64,000 bases of DNA from Casuarina equisetifolia (GCA_028551475.1 CM052354.1:23025258-23089257), one strand, 5' to 3'; numbered from the stretch's first letter, positions 23,580 through 35,815 are shown. Translations and numbers: made by a program. Notes: generated by a model from the sequence alone, not told the origin.

Positions 23580-25100
23580 ATTTTAACTCTTCCGTGGGTT
23601 GCCATTGCATCCATTGTAGATAGGACTTTCCAATGCACTAGTTGTTCTTCTTAGCCTTTTCGAGTTCTTTTATCTAGGATAGCTTGTGGACATGCTACTA
23701 CCAATTCCTTTCCCTTGATGACTTTAGGAACTTTAGTTAGAGGCTATACATTCTTGCCACGAACTTTTTCAAGCTCACTAACATGGAATACTGGGTGTAT
23801 TCAAGATGTTGGTAACCTAAGGCGATATGCCACCTTACCTACCCCTTCTTCAATCTGAAATGGACCATAGTACTTGAGGGATAACTTATTATATTGTGGC
23901 ATCCTAAGTGAAAGTTGTCAATATGGCTGAAATCTCAAAAAAACATATTCTCCTACAACATACTCCACTTATGAGTGTCTCTTATCATAGACCTTCTTCA
24001 TCTTTTCCTTGGCTTCTATCATTTTCTTCCTTAATTCTCTTAGCATATGCTCCTGCTCTATCAACTCCTTTTTTATATCATCCACATCAGAACTTCCAAG
24101 CATATAATCAAGAAAGTTAGGGGGAGGCTTACCATAAACCACCTCGTATGGTGTCTTACCATGAGAACTATGCTCGTTGGTGTTATAGCACCATTATGCC
24201 CAAGCTATCTATTTACTCTAGTGCCGAGGATGGTCTCTAATGAAATACCTCAAATACATCTCTAGGGACTTATTAACCACTTATGTTTGCTCATTAGATT
24301 ATGGGTGATAAGCAATAGTGTAATTGAGCCTTGTACTATGAAGATTAAAAAGTTTTTGACAAAATGCATTAGTAAATATGGGATCTCTGTCTGAAACTAT
24401 CCATTAAGGCATATTGTACAACCTCTATACATTTTGAAAGAATGCTTCTGCTACGATTGTTGCATAATATGGATGCTTAAGTGGAATGAAATGGGCCATA
24501 TTCAAAAAATGATCTACTACAACCATAATACAATTCTTTCCTTTAGAGTCAAGTAACCCATCCACAAAATCCATGGCAATATCAATCCAAGTCTCGTGAG
24601 GTATAGGTAAAGGCTAAAGAAGTCCAACTAGTAAGGAGTTGGGTATCTCATTCTTTTGGCAACAACACACTATTGTACTACTTTTGTCATTGTGTTTCTC
24701 ATTTCTTTCCAATGGAAGGATGGGCAAACTCTTTATAGAGTCTTATGAACTCCTCATGAGTAGTAATTTGGATTTCCTCTACTATCGGTTGCACTAACTT
24801 AGAATCTAGTAAAAGAAAAATCTGACCTTTGTAGAACACTAGGTTATCTCGGTATTTTCATCATTTTCTTGCCCTTCTAGCCTTTATTGCCTCTACCTTC
24901 TCTTGCAATACTGGGTTCGTTCTTACTTTTTCTCTAATTGGATCCAATCAAAGATGAATTGGGGTAGAAATAGCTAACAAGGTAGCTTTTATCCTTGGTC
25001 TATCATCTTCCCCAGCTTTAATTTTTCTATAAAGTACATCAGTTGCCTTATGTCTTTTCTAGGTTTATATTCTATCATAAAATCAAAGCCTATTAGCTTC
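23580..25100 (-). pseudogene. Gypsy-1 integrase and chromodomain (broken)
   Basis: Minus-strand remnant. Near 23760-23900 it reads YYGPFQIEEGVGKVAYRL followed by HPVFHVSELEKV, the GPY/F module and linker found just before a chromodomain. A degraded chromodomain tail with EQLVHWK follows near 23640. The integrase core upstream (24300-24900) is identifiable only in short pieces between many stops. The chromodomain guides integration toward modified histones in this class. Confidence 0.75.
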
Positions 25101-25176
25101 CACAACCATTTTTGTTAGGTTAGAGTAGTTATCTTTTACTCCCAAATATACTTCAAACTCTTTTTATTAGTTCTAA

Positions 25177-26545
25177 CTACAAATTTTCTTCCAAACATAT
25201 AGATCGCCACTTATTAACTACTACTACCAATGCTAATAGCTCATTTTCATAAATGAATAGCAAAGTGTTTCTTCCTTTTAGTGCGTAACTTATGTAAGCT
25301 ACGGTATGCCTTTGTTGTGAGAGGATTGCTCCAATGTCATGGCCTGATGCATCACACTTTATTATAAACTTTTGAGTAAAATCTAGAAGTGCTAATATTG
25401 AAGCCTCTGACAATGCCGTTTTTAACCTCTGGAAAGCCTTATTATCATTAAGTTCCATTAAAACCTATTATCCTTTTTTAACAATGGTGTTGCCAATTGC
25501 CCGTACCTAACTATGTATCTCTAATAGTACCCCACTAACCCCAAAAACCCTTTCAAACTCTTTAAACTACTAGGTTGTGGCTAGTCTATCATGTCTTGAA
25601 TCTTTTCCTTATCTACTAAAACCCCATTAGCACTAAGAACATGTCCCAAATATTGAACTTCTTGCTCTCCAAAGGTGCACTTGCTCTATTTTAGGTACAA
25701 CTTTTGCTCTCTAAGCTTCTTAAACACTCTCCGTACATGCTTTACATGGGTGTTCCAGTCTAGGCTATATACTAGAATATCATCAAAGAATACTAACACA
25801 AATTTCCTTAAAAATCCTTAAAGATTGTATTCATTAATGCTTGAAAGGTTAAGGGAGCATTAGTTAATCCAAATGGCATCACCAAAAACTCATAATGCCC
25901 TTGATGTGTTTGAAATGCCATCTTGTACAAATCCTTTGGGTGCATCCTTACTTTATGATAGCCCAATCTCAAGTCCAATTTGGTTAAGTATGAGGCTTCT
26001 TGTAGTTCATTAATCAACTCCTCCATTGTCGGAATAGGGAATTGATCCTTGATTGTTTGTTGATTTAAGCCTTGATAGTCCATACATAGCCTCCAAGATC
26101 CATCTTGTTTCTTGACCAATATCATCGATGAGGAATATGGGCTTGTGCTAGGTTTAATTACCCCAGTCTCAAGTAACTCTTTAACCATCCTCTCCAATTC
26201 ATTTTTTTGGTAATATGGTTATCGATAAGGTCTGTATGCTATAGGATTATTTCTTGCTTGTATTGAAATCCTGTGGTCACATTCTCGTGTCGGTGGTACT
26301 CCAAAAGGTTTCTTAAATAAGTCCCTATACTCTATTATCAACACATAGGGTTGTTCAACCCTAACCTTTTCCTTATTACTTACATTTGTTTCACACCTCT
26401 CCGATGCTAACAAATGCAGCTCTTGGACTTCCTTTGTTACCCTACTTATATGTAGAAGAGCACCCTTGGGTTTCCGTCTAAGTTCCTTATGAATTCGTTG
26501 CCCCTCTATTAACTTATTCTCTTTTATTTGTAACCCTTGTAGCAT
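25177..26545 (-). pseudogene. Gypsy-1 reverse transcriptase and RNase H (broken)
   Basis: The segment 26197-25808 has the gypsy RT motifs VKKQDGSWRLCMDY, FPIPTMEEL, LTKLDL and FLVMPFGLTNAP. The catalytic FFDDIL lies just downstream near 25780, in a disrupted frame. RNase H at 25458-25177 has KCDASGHDIGAILSQ with a catalytic Asp. The upstream piece 26545-26219 has REC-DHRI before YRPYR, the usual lead-in to gypsy RT. Confidence 0.83.
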
Positions 26546-26681
26546 AAGTTCCTTATCTCCTAGTTTAAATGATATATGAGTATCTCAAAATCCAATGCAA
26601 CCTTGCCCAATGAACGCATCCATGGTGACCTTAGAATTGCCTCAAGTCCTTTCAGGTCTAACAAATAGAAGTCAAACTCAT

Positions 26682-26993
26682 TCATAACTCTTGTATAATC
26701 ACCATGACTCCCTTACACAAGCCTTCACTTTTCATTTTATCCTTGTTTGCCACTTCCACATTGACATTTTTGTCGTGGTATGGAATGATATCCCATTTTT
26801 GTGCTAATTTATTACTCAACAAATTATCAATACTACCCGAGTCCACCAATAAGTAAACCATATTCCTCTTCTCACCAATCTTTCCTATGAACATTATCGT
26901 CTGAGGGGTTGTGGATCCATACAATGCATTAAGAATGATCTTTGGTGGTATGTCAATCAGCTTTTCTATTTCCCCATGTGCTCTTCCCTCATC
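26682..26993 (-). pseudogene. Gypsy-1 aspartic protease
   Basis: Minus-strand frame with VYLLVDSGSIDNLLS, the protease active site (DSG), near 26830-26850. It starts at the junction with Copia-2, so its upstream link to gag at 32600 is cut by that insertion. Confidence 0.8.
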
Positions 26994-26997
26994 CTTA

Positions 26998-27726
26998 TGT
27001 TGGATGTGGCTCATAATTAGCACGTCTCCCACTCCTTAATTCTCTTTATCTTATCATAAGTGGTTAATGGGATATGGGGAGTTTGTTTCTCAACCACTAA
27101 CACCTCTTCCTATTCTCAAAGGAAAGTAGTTACACGTAGGAACGGTTTGAATTTTGAAATTGAAAAAAAAAAGCTCCGATCATAAAAGCATCGTGAGACA
27201 CAAGACAAAGAAAAAGAGAGAGAATAGAGAAAGAGAAGGAGCATGAGAGAGAAACACCAAGAAAGAGTCGTGTAGCCAGATTTGTGTAGATCTGAGTGCA
27301 GATTGTAATCCGATTTTTAGTGCAGTGCAGATTGGTGTACAGTGTGTGCAAAATAGTGAAGAAAAGAAAGAAATCTATAAGCCATTGTTGTTTAACTCTT
27401 GTGCACTTCCTTGTATCCTAAAAAGAGTGCTTGAAGAGTGTGTTTGGTAGAGAATTCCTGTGAGAATTTCTGTATTGTTGATTGTAAGTAGTGAAAGAAA
27501 TCTCTCTTAGCTTTAATCGTGGATGTAGGCAATTATTGGCTAAACCACGTAAATTTGTGTGTTCTTTTGTGTGATTTTTATATTTCTCATTTAATTCTAC
27601 ATTTAGCCAACATCCGAATCAATATCTTAAGTTTCAAAAAAAGTCTATTTGATAATTAATTCAGGTTTAATTATAACACATCACTTACATTCTTACTACG
27701 TTTTACACACTAGTTTGTTGTGAACA
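26998..27726 (+). repeat. Copia-2 5' LTR
   Basis: 729 bp, from TGTTGGATGTGG to GTTGTGAACA. The primer-binding site follows six bases later. Confidence 0.88.
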
Positions 27727-27747
27727 ACTAACTGGTATTAGAGTCAT

Positions 27748-29101
27748 TTGGTTATGATTTTTTTGGTGTGTAGAATTTTTTATATAACTACAATTAAAGC
27801 TGATGTAGAAAAGTTTAATGGCAAGAATGATTTTGGTTTGTGGAAGCTAAAGATAAGAGCTTTATTAAGTCATCAAGCAACGTTGGCCACATTGAAAGAG
27901 AAGAATAGCGTATCTCAATCTTCGATAGATGAACAGAAAGATGAGATGCTGGAAAAGGCTCATGCTACCATAATTCTTAACCTAGCAGATTCAGTATTGA
28001 GGGAGCTAGCATATGAGAAGACCCTTGCAAGTTTGTGGACTAAACTTGAAAGTTTATTATATATGACAAAATCACTTACCATTAGGCTACATTTGAAGCA
28101 ACGATTATACACTCTTAGGATGAGAGAAGGAACTCCACTTGATAAGCATCTAGATGAGTTTAATAAAGTTATTTTGGATTTGCAAAATATAGATGTTAAA
28201 GTGGATGATGAATATCAAGCACTTATTTTGTTATGTTCTTTGACTAACTCCTATGATCATTTGGTTACCACATTGTTGTATGGCCGAGACATTTTCCATG
28301 GAAGAAGTGAAGGCTTCTTTGAAGTCAACTGAGTTGAGGAAAAGGGTGTTTAAGGAGTTCGATGACTCCAATCCTTCTGGATTGGTGGTAAAAGGAAGAT
28401 CTAGTAAGAGAGGACAACAAACTAACAAGCATTCAAGCAATCGAGGTAAGTCAAGATCAAAGTCCAAAACCAAAAAAGTGAAGTGCTATCATTGTCATAA
28501 AGAAGGACATTTTAAGAGAGATTGTCCTAAAAGAAAAGGAAGAAAAGACAATGGTAAGAAATCAACTTCAGAGGGTGAAAAGTTTGTAGCAGTAGTTAAA
28601 GAAGAAGATTTAGATGCAAGCTCAATTCTGAATGTTTTAGAGAATTCTTCTGGTGATAGCTGGGTGTTAGATTCAGCTTGTTCATTTCATATGTCACCGC
28701 ACATGGAATGGTTTATAGACTATCAACCATTGAGAGATGGAAAGGTGCTTATGGAGAACAATGTGGCATGCAAGGTGGTTGGCATAGGGTCAGTTCAGAT
28801 TGAAACACATGATGGAGTGATGAGAACACTTAAAGAGGTAAGACATATTCCTGAATTGAAAAGGAATTTGATTTCTCTTAATACTCTTGAGGCAAATGGT
28901 TGTGAATGGAAAGCTAAGAATGGTATCTTGAAAGTTCTTAAAGGAGCTCTTGTTGTCATGAAAGGAATCAGATGTAATGGATTATATTTGTTCAAAGGAA
29001 ACATCATTATAGGTGGAGCAACAATTTCTACTTCAAAGTCAGAAAAGGAGAACACCAAGTTGTGGCACATGAGGCTTGGGCATATGAGTGATACTAAGTA
29101 A
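27748..29101 (+). pseudogene. Copia-2 gag and protease (frameshifted)
   Basis: Gag runs from about 27748 (VEKFNGKNDFGLWKLKI near the start; the true start may lie upstream) to a frameshift near 28260-28320, then continues at 28253-29101. The second segment holds the zinc knuckle CYHCHKEGHFKRDC (CX2CX4HX4C) and the protease site SWVLDSACSFHM. The usual family motif is DSGC, so the active-site Gly is changed to Ala. It ends with LWHMRLGHMS, the start of integrase. Confidence 0.85.
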
Positions 29102-30068
29102 ACAAGGTCTTCTTGGTGGTAAAAGGTTGAGCAAGATAGACTTTTGTGAGCACTGTTTTTATGATAAGCAAACGCGATTGAAATTCAACATTGCAGTCCA
29201 TAGAACAAAGGGCATATTGGATTACATTCATCAAGATTTATGGGGGCCAACTCATATTCTTTACATATGAGGAGCAAGGTATGCTAACACTCATAAATGA
29301 TTTTTTAAGAAAAGTTTAGGTGTACTTCTTGAAACACAAAGATGAAGTGTTTAGAAAGTTTGTACAATGAAAGATTTTGATAGAAAAGCAAACTGGTAGA
29401 CAAGTCAAAAGGCTTAGAACTAATAATGGCATGGAGTTTTGCAACTAAGAGTTCGAAGATTATTGTAAGAAAGAGGGTATAGCAAGGCACCGCATTGTTG
29501 TACACACACCATAACAAAATGGTGTGGTAGAGAGGATGAACAAAACCATCATGGAGAAAGCAAGTTGTATGTTGTATGTTGCAAGATTGACAAAAAGATT
29601 TTGGGCTGAAGCAACGAATACAGCTTGTTACTTGATCAATAGATCACCATTTACAGCCCTTAATTGCAAAACACCTGAAGAAGTGTGGAGTGGAAGACTT
29701 CTGATTACTCAAATTTGAAGATCTTCAGCTGTTCAGCATATATACATGTTCAAGAAGGTAAACTTGAACCAAGATCCAGAATATGCATTTTCTTAGGATA
29801 TGCATATGGTGTGAAAGGATATAGATTATGGTTTTCTAATGGGATAACTTTCAAGTTTCTAATCAGTCGTGATGTTATCTTTGATGAAATGCCAATGATA
29901 AAAGAAAAGGTGGAGCAACAGAAGTCAAAAGTTGTCAATGATGGAAAGGAAAAGGTGGAGGTTGAGCTTGATTCAAAGGTATCCAAAATTACCTCAGAAA
30001 GTCCCAATGATGTAAGTACTTCAGATATAGAGGAAGTTGTCACAAAGAGAGCTCACTTAGAACCTTAA
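29088..30068 (+). pseudogene. Copia-2 integrase (broken)
   Basis: Continues from the HHCC region: FCEHCFYDKQTRLKF at 29140-29190 supplies the two cysteines. Stops interrupt 29270-29520. The segment 29524-29718 has VERMNKTIMEKASCML and TACYLINRSP, typical of the copia core end, and 29685-30068 has CIFLGYAYGVKGYRLW. No continuous frame remains. Confidence 0.83.
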
Positions 30069-30301
30069 CAAACAGAACTAGAGCACTCATCATCAATAAG
30101 ACAATGAGTGCAAAAGTATGTTATGGCAAGAGATAGGGAAAGAAGAGAGATTAAGACTCTTAAGAGGTATGGCTTTGGTGACTTGGTGGCATATGCACTC
30201 ACTGTAGCTGTGAGATTAACCTAAATCAAGAACCAGAAACCTACAAAGAAGCAATAGAAAGTCCAGATTCTAATAAATAGATGGCTGCAATGTAGGAAGA
30301 G

Positions 30302-31522
30302 ATGAACTCATTGTTAAAGAACAAGACTTGGGAGCTTGTTGAACTACCTCTAGGTAAAAGAGTTATAAGTTACAAATGGATATTCAAAAGAAAAGAAAGT
30401 ATACCAAGAAGTGAAGAAGGAAGATACAAGGCTCGAGTGGTACCTAAAGACTTTACACAAAAGGAGGGCATAGACTTCACTGAGATTTTTTCACCTATGG
30501 TAAAGCATTCTTCTATTCGTATATTATTATCTTTTGTTGCCTTATTTGACTTAGAATTGCAGCAACTTGACATGAAGATAGCCTTTTTAAATGGAGAGTT
30601 GGAGGAGGAGATCTATATGAAGCAACCAGAAGGTTTTATGGATCAAATGAAAAAGAATCATGTATGCAAGCTATAAAGATCGTTGTATGGTCTGAAGCAA
30701 TCTCTAAGACAGTGGTGCAAGAGATTTAATGCATTCATGATCAAGCACGGGTATTGCAGGAGCTCCTATGATAGTTGTGTTTATTAAAGGCAAACAGTTG
30801 ATGGCTTTAGCATATATCTACTTATCTATGTAGATGATATGCTTCTTACAACAAGTAACTCAATGGAAATCAAAGAGCTTAAGTCTTTATTGAAGAAAGA
30901 ATTTGAGATAAAAGACCTTGGAGTTGCAAAGAAGATACTTGGAATGGAGATTAACCATAATAGATGCAGAAGAACTGTGAAGCTCACTCAAAAGAGATAT
31001 ATTGAAAAGATACTTTAACGGTTCAATATGGATGATACAAAACCTGTAAGTACTCCCTTAGTTACACACTTTAAGTTATCTTGGGATTTATCTCCAAATT
31101 CTAAAAAGGAAGAGGAAGCTATGGAGAATGTTCCTTATTCTAGTGCAGTAGGTAGCATTATGTATGCTATGGTGTGTTCAAGACCTTATTTATTTCATGA
31201 TATGAGTTTAGTGAGTAGATTCATAAGTGCACCTAGGAAAGGTCACTGGTTGGTAGTGAAATGGATCTTGAGATATTTAAAGGGAACATCTGACTATGGC
31301 CTACTGTTTAACAGAGATGAAGAGAAGAAAATTGTGGGTTATGTTGACTCAGATTATGTTGGAGACCTTGATGATAAAAGGTCACTTTCAAGTTATGTAT
31401 TTATCTTGGCAGGTGGAGCAATCAGTTGGAAAGCCACATTGCAACCCACAGTGGCTTTGTCTATAGCAGAAGCTAAGTACATCGCTGTTGTTGAAGGGAT
31501 CAAGGAAGTTATTTGGCTATAA
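30302..31522 (+). pseudogene. Copia-2 RT and RNase H (broken)
   Basis: RT segment 30302-30676 has YKARVVPKDFTQKEGIDF and MKIAFLNGELEEEIYM. A stop precedes SLYGLKQS near 30690; YVDDML with the catalytic Asp pair is near 30830. Another stop lies at about 31018. RNase H at 31028-31522 includes YVDSDYVGDLDDKRS and AEAKYIAV. A ribonuclease H end continues to about 31790 with stops. Confidence 0.85.
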
Positions 31523-31870
31523 GGATTGGTGACAGAGTTATGAGTAAAGCAGGAGAAGAATGAAATCTTTTGTGATAGTTAAAGTGCCATTCATCTCACA
31601 AAAGATAAGCGGCATCATAAAAAGTCTAAGCACATTGATATTAAATATCATTTCATAAGAGAGATTGTATGTGGAGGAAAGGTAAAGGTGTTGAAGATAT
31701 CAACTTTATGCATCCTTGCTGACATGCTCACCAAGGTGATCCCTATTATCAAGTTCAATAATTGTATGGACTTGATAGGTTTTTGCAGTGATGAATGAAG
31801 ATGCTGCAATGGTAAAGCTAAGAAGAGTTATGAAGATACTACTTGCTAATTATTCACCAAGGTGGAGGAT

Positions 31871-32598
31871 TGTTGGACGTGGCTTATAATTAGCATGTCT
31901 CCGACTCTTTAATTCTCTCTATCTTATCATAGGTGGTTAGTGGGATATAAGGAGTTTGTTTCTCAACCACTAACACCTCTTCTTATTTTCAAGGGAGAGT
32001 GGTTACATGTGGGAGCGGTTTGAATTTTGAAATAGAAAAAAAAAATGCTCCGATTGTAAAAGCATTCTGAGACACAAGACAAAGAAAAAGAGAGAGAATA
32101 GAGAAAAAGGAGTGTGAGAGAGAAACACCAAGAAAGAGTCATGAAACCAGATTTTTGTAGATCTGAGTGCATATTGTAGTGCGGTTTTTAGTGCAATGCA
32201 TATTGGTGTACAATGTGTGTAGAACAATGAAGAAGAGAAGGAAATCTATAAGCCATTCTTGTTTAACTCTTGTGCACTTCCTTATATCCTAAAAAGAGTG
32301 CTTGAAGAGTGCGTTTGGTAGAGAATTCCTGTAACAACTTCTGTATTGTTGATTGCAAGTAGTGAAAGAAATTTCTCCTAGCTTTACCTATGGATGTAGG
32401 CAATTATTGGCTTAACTACGTAAATTTGTATGTCCTCTTGTGTGATTTTTATATTTTCCATTTAATTCCACATTCAGCCAACATCCAAATCAATATCTTA
32501 AGTTTCGAGAAAATTCCATTTGATAATTAATTTGGGCTTAATTATAACACATCACTTACATTCTTGCTACGTTTTACACGCCAGCTTGTTGTTTTACA
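31871..32598 (+). repeat. Copia-2 3' LTR
   Basis: Matches 26998-27726 with many transitions. It starts TGTTGGACGTGG; the end is placed at TTTTACA but could be a few bases longer. Confidence 0.85.
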
Positions 32599-33660
32599 CA
32601 ACACATCATCTAACCCATCCTCATTTGATTTCGCTCCCAACATTATAAATAAATTCTTTTTACATTTATGTGTCGGAGAGTACTTTTCATCACATCTGAA
32701 GCATAACCATTTTACTCTTCCTTCTTTTATTTCTTTTGGCATTAACTTTTTTCCTTTCTTATAGCTTTTTAAATCCTTTCTAACCACTTTTTCCTTTCCC
32801 TTATATTTAACTTGTCAAGGTGTTTTCTACCATTCCCCTACTATTTCATCCTTTTCAAATAACTTGGCTAAACTTATGGCTTGGTCCAAGGATATAGGTT
32901 TCCTCACCTTAACCTCACGTCTTAAGGATTCTTTCAGCCCTTGAATAAAACACCTTTTTTGTTGTCTTCCAGTCAAATCCTTATCTCATACCAACATTTA
33001 AGGAATTAATCCTCATATGCTTGTACATTTCCTACTTGAAACACATCTAGCATATCAATAAAGAAATCCTCATACTCTGTTGGCCCATACTTAGCCAACA
33101 GTGCCTAGGTGAGCATTGGCCAGGTTAGCAACTCTCCTCTTAGCTTCTAATGAGAAACTTTAAACCAATATTGTATAATTCCTTCAAAATGCCATGTTGC
33201 TATAGGTACTTTGTCTTCCTTAGGGGTTTTATTGTAATAAAAAAAACTATTAGCTTGATAGACCCATGTAGTGGGATCCTCCCCCTACCAAACCGTGGGA
33301 AATCAAACTTTACCCTACCCCCTCTAAGTTGTCCTCCTAAGGAACTACTCTTAACATGAATTCCATAGAGGTAAACTGTCTTCCTTGTGTCTCGTAAGTT
33401 TTTCTTTTTCCTTTTCACAATCAAGGAAAGCATGCAAAGAGGACCCAAAACTAGTTTTAGAGTCGTTTGATCCTTTACCAGTCTCTTTCCTCAAATCCTT
33501 TAAGCCTTTGCTAGAGTCAAAACACTCATAATCCTCATTCTTTTAAGATTTCACAATCTTACTTGACCCAGCCCCCTTTTCTTTTTCAACTTTCATCTTT
33601 AACATTATACCAAGCAAATAATCAAACTTTCAGTCTAGATTGGAAACTCATTTTTCCATA
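32542..33660 (-). pseudogene. Gypsy-1 gag
   Basis: Minus-strand gag remnant. The open part carries WLCFRCDEKYSPTHKCKKN, a short CX2CX4HX4C zinc knuckle like that of Gypsy-2 (CFHCNDRYAPGHRC). Upstream (32820-33160) are retrotransposon-gag residues such as ALLAKYGPTEYEDFF, with stops. The 3' end of gag is cut by Copia-2; the segment below 32598 in this range is Copia-2 sequence. Confidence 0.75.
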
Positions 33661-33709
33661 TTTGCCAAAGAGGTAGCAGAAGATGGATTGTCCATCTCTG
33701 ATACCAATT

Positions 33710-34077
33710 TGTTGGGAACTAAATTGTAATCAACAACATAATTGGGAAAGATAAGGAAATTGGAACCAACAAACAATAGAGTGGAACCCTACTGTGCTCA
33801 ACGATGATTTCTCTTCCCAATGGTAGCCAACAAATTAGAGGATTGCATTCATAATACACCAAAACCGGGAGTTACACTAGAAGCTTCTCTCTATGCTGAA
33901 CTGCCATTCCTCTCACCCCCGCACTCTTTTCTTAATTTCCCCCTAGCTCCCTTCACTCGAGTTCATGCTATGGAGCCCTACTCACTCCATTCAAGCTCTC
34001 ACTTACCTATAAGCCCACACTACTAAATACCACATAGTAGGCCCAACAAAAAAAAAATACCAAAATAGCCTACAACA
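33710..34077 (-). repeat. Gypsy-1 5' LTR
   Basis: 368 bp, longer than the other LTR through an A-run and small indels. The plus-strand start TGTTGGGAACT abuts the reversed primer-binding site CTCTGATACCAATT. Confidence 0.9.
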
Positions 34078-34725
34078 CTATCGCCAAAAGTTATGTAGCA
34101 CTAAAAAAGAGTAAAGAAGATGTTGAATGGACAATACTAGTATGGAAAGTAGGAGTACCATAACATAATTTTATATATTTGATTATTTTGAAAGACAAAC
34201 TATCTATAACAAATTATGTGGTTATATGGAATAGCTTAGTTGACCTATAATGCAACCTTTGCCAATAAGGAGAAGAATCTCAAGAACATTTATTTTTTAA
34301 ATGTAAGTTCACAAATTATATATGGAAGGTTTTGTTAGGTATAAATGGCTTAACTAGAAGAATTGAATATTACAAAGTTGAAATATGTTGAATAATTAAG
34401 GTTGTTAAAAGTAAGAGTTTTACAGTGACCTTGCTTAATATATTTTTCAAGGTTATATTATATCACATTTAAAGAAAAAGAAATAGAAAAAAGGATTTAG
34501 TGATAAAAGTCTATATAGTTTGACCATTATTACTAAAATTAAGAAGAATGTAAGAAGAAGATGTTATCTACAAGGAAAGTAAAGCCTATAAATTGTAATA
34601 AGTCCTTGCAAGAGCTTTGAAATTTACCAAATATAATGTTTAAGCCTGAATGTTGAAGTTATAATCATACAATTTGTAATTTCTTTATAGTGATATATAT
34701 ATATAAAAAAAAAAAGAATTGTTTT

Positions 34726-35492
34726 CCTCCTTACAATCATGTTTTGAAGAAGTAAATTAAATTTATAACAGATTAAATGTTCCAATAAGTTTTCTAAAAT
34801 CATACGTAAGGTTTATAATAGGAAACGTTCATATTTGTCATACTAAAGGAAAAATGACACGTAAATCTTAAAGTGAAAAAAAGGCAAAGAAATACTAGGT
34901 AAACCGTGGAATTGTCCTCTTCTGAGTTGCCAACAACACTATGTTTGTGTCGACCAGGACTGCCATGTCGCATCAGAAGTTTATTTGCCTTGTTTCTGGC
35001 ACAGTCTAAGTCACTGGGATCTGTACTGTAAGACTGCTGCATCTTAGGACACTTGTTTGCTATCATTACATATCCAAGAGCTGCTGGCGTGGGTTCCAGG
35101 ACGTAACCCCAAAAGTTCGAAGCTCCACATGTGCCTCGGAACCTTGAACAGAGCCTTCTAATTCCCAGGCGGAGCTAACTTGTGAACTTACTTGAGAAGT
35201 ATCTTTATTTTGAACTGAACTTACGCACCAAACCCCACAAGCTCGGTCATCCATTTGAATTCAGGCTTCGGTGGCTCCCACCAGTGGAAGTTGGAGAACA
35301 ACTTCTTACCCACCCATCCCCTTTTCAACTAAGAAATTTTCATATAGAAGTAGGTTAAATTTTTTGCTTTGACTTATTTTTGCTTCCATTGCCTTTTATC
35401 GCATATACTTATGGAGACTATAGAAATGTCCAATCGTTCAACATGGCAATCTACCTCTGTATAAAAAGATCCTCATTGGTTTGATTAGATAT
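34726..35492. other. Block-end segment; no gene seen
   Basis: Corresponds to 59146-60572. Minus-strand frames at 34800-35066 and 35066-35254 abut and have exon-like composition. The block 2 copy has a deletion in the second, and I recognise no family, so I leave them as possible gene remnants. Confidence 0.4.
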
Positions 35493-35815
35493 GTTCTAGG
35501 TTCTAAGAATAAGGCCCACAATAATAACATTTCACCTAACGTAATAAACCAAATTTTGTCCTGCATGCATTTTTTTTTATAAATATTTTTAAATATACAC
35601 ATCTACAGATGTACTTAGTGTCAAACTTGAGACCAAAAAATCACACAATACTTACTCTTAAACAGTTTAAATTTGAATTCTATTTTTTTATTGATTGAAC
35701 TTCCACAACCTTTTTCAACAGCACTTTTGTGGGCTTACCCCCTTTCATTTATAACCTCTCTCGAATTACAGTAGTTTGTTAAATAGAAGTAAAACCAGTC
35801 GTTAATTTACTGCAA

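Larger units (their letters stand above)
26998..32598 (+). mobile_element. Copia-2: TNT1-like element nested in Gypsy-1
   Basis: Ty1/copia element with LTRs 26998-27726 and 31871 to about 32598. A primer-binding site TGGTATTAGAGTC lies at 27733-27745 and a purine-rich AAGGTGGAGGAT precedes the 3' LTR. Domains run gag, protease, integrase, RT, RNase H, with wording close to TNT1-94-type polyproteins. LTRs differ at about 78 of 729 sites by my count (near 11 percent). The right edge is uncertain by a few bases and I found no clear target duplication. Confidence 0.92.
23163..34077 (-). mobile_element. Gypsy-1: old Ty3/gypsy chromovirus
   Basis: Minus-strand element with LTRs 23163-23524 and 33710-34077, both TG...CA. 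The primer-binding site on the minus strand is TGGTATCAGAG (33697-33707), and a purine tract (AAGGGGGAAGGAAT) precedes the 3' LTR. Domain order is gag, protease, RT, RNase H, integrase, chromodomain-like end. It is interrupted by Copia-2 between gag and protease. LTRs differ at about 59 of 362 positions by my count (near 16 percent), the most diverged pair here. I could not find a clean 5-bp target duplication (TAGTA left, CTATC right). Confidence 0.9.
23061..34711 (+). mobile_element. LINE-2: truncated L1 split by Gypsy-1
   Basis: Non-LTR insertion of about 0.74 kb (23061-23162 plus 34078-34711) carrying Gypsy-1 inside it. It ends in poly-A and is flanked by the 14-bp duplication AAAAGAATTGTTTT (23047-23060 and 34712-34725; the first A residues merge with the tail). 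The block 2 site at about 59134-59145 is empty. Near 34260-34340 the decayed frame reads a CNLC pair followed by EHLFFKCKF and IWKVLL, the zinc-binding region at the end of plant L1 ORF2. Confidence 0.85.
1..35492. repeat. Tandem block 1 (HIPP A1-B1-C1-D1)
   Basis: First full period of a large tandem array. Base 1 aligns with 35493 and with 60573, so these mark equivalent points rather than a proven junction. The block carries four HIPP-type gene copies in the order A, B, C, D. Its length is inflated by Copia-1 (about 5.26 kb) and by the LINE-2/Gypsy-1/Copia-2 nest (about 11.67 kb), which have empty sites in block 2. It lacks about 1.15 kb around exon 3 of B. With these corrected it is about 19.7 kb, matching block 2. 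Confidence 0.9.

Noticed and set aside
26993-32610. Target-site duplication for Copia-2
   Set aside because: CCTTA on the left has no match at the right edge; the element edge is also uncertain, so I do not claim one.
23158-34082. Target-site duplication for Gypsy-1
   Set aside because: TAGTA and CTATC share too little to count as a duplication, though age could explain the loss.
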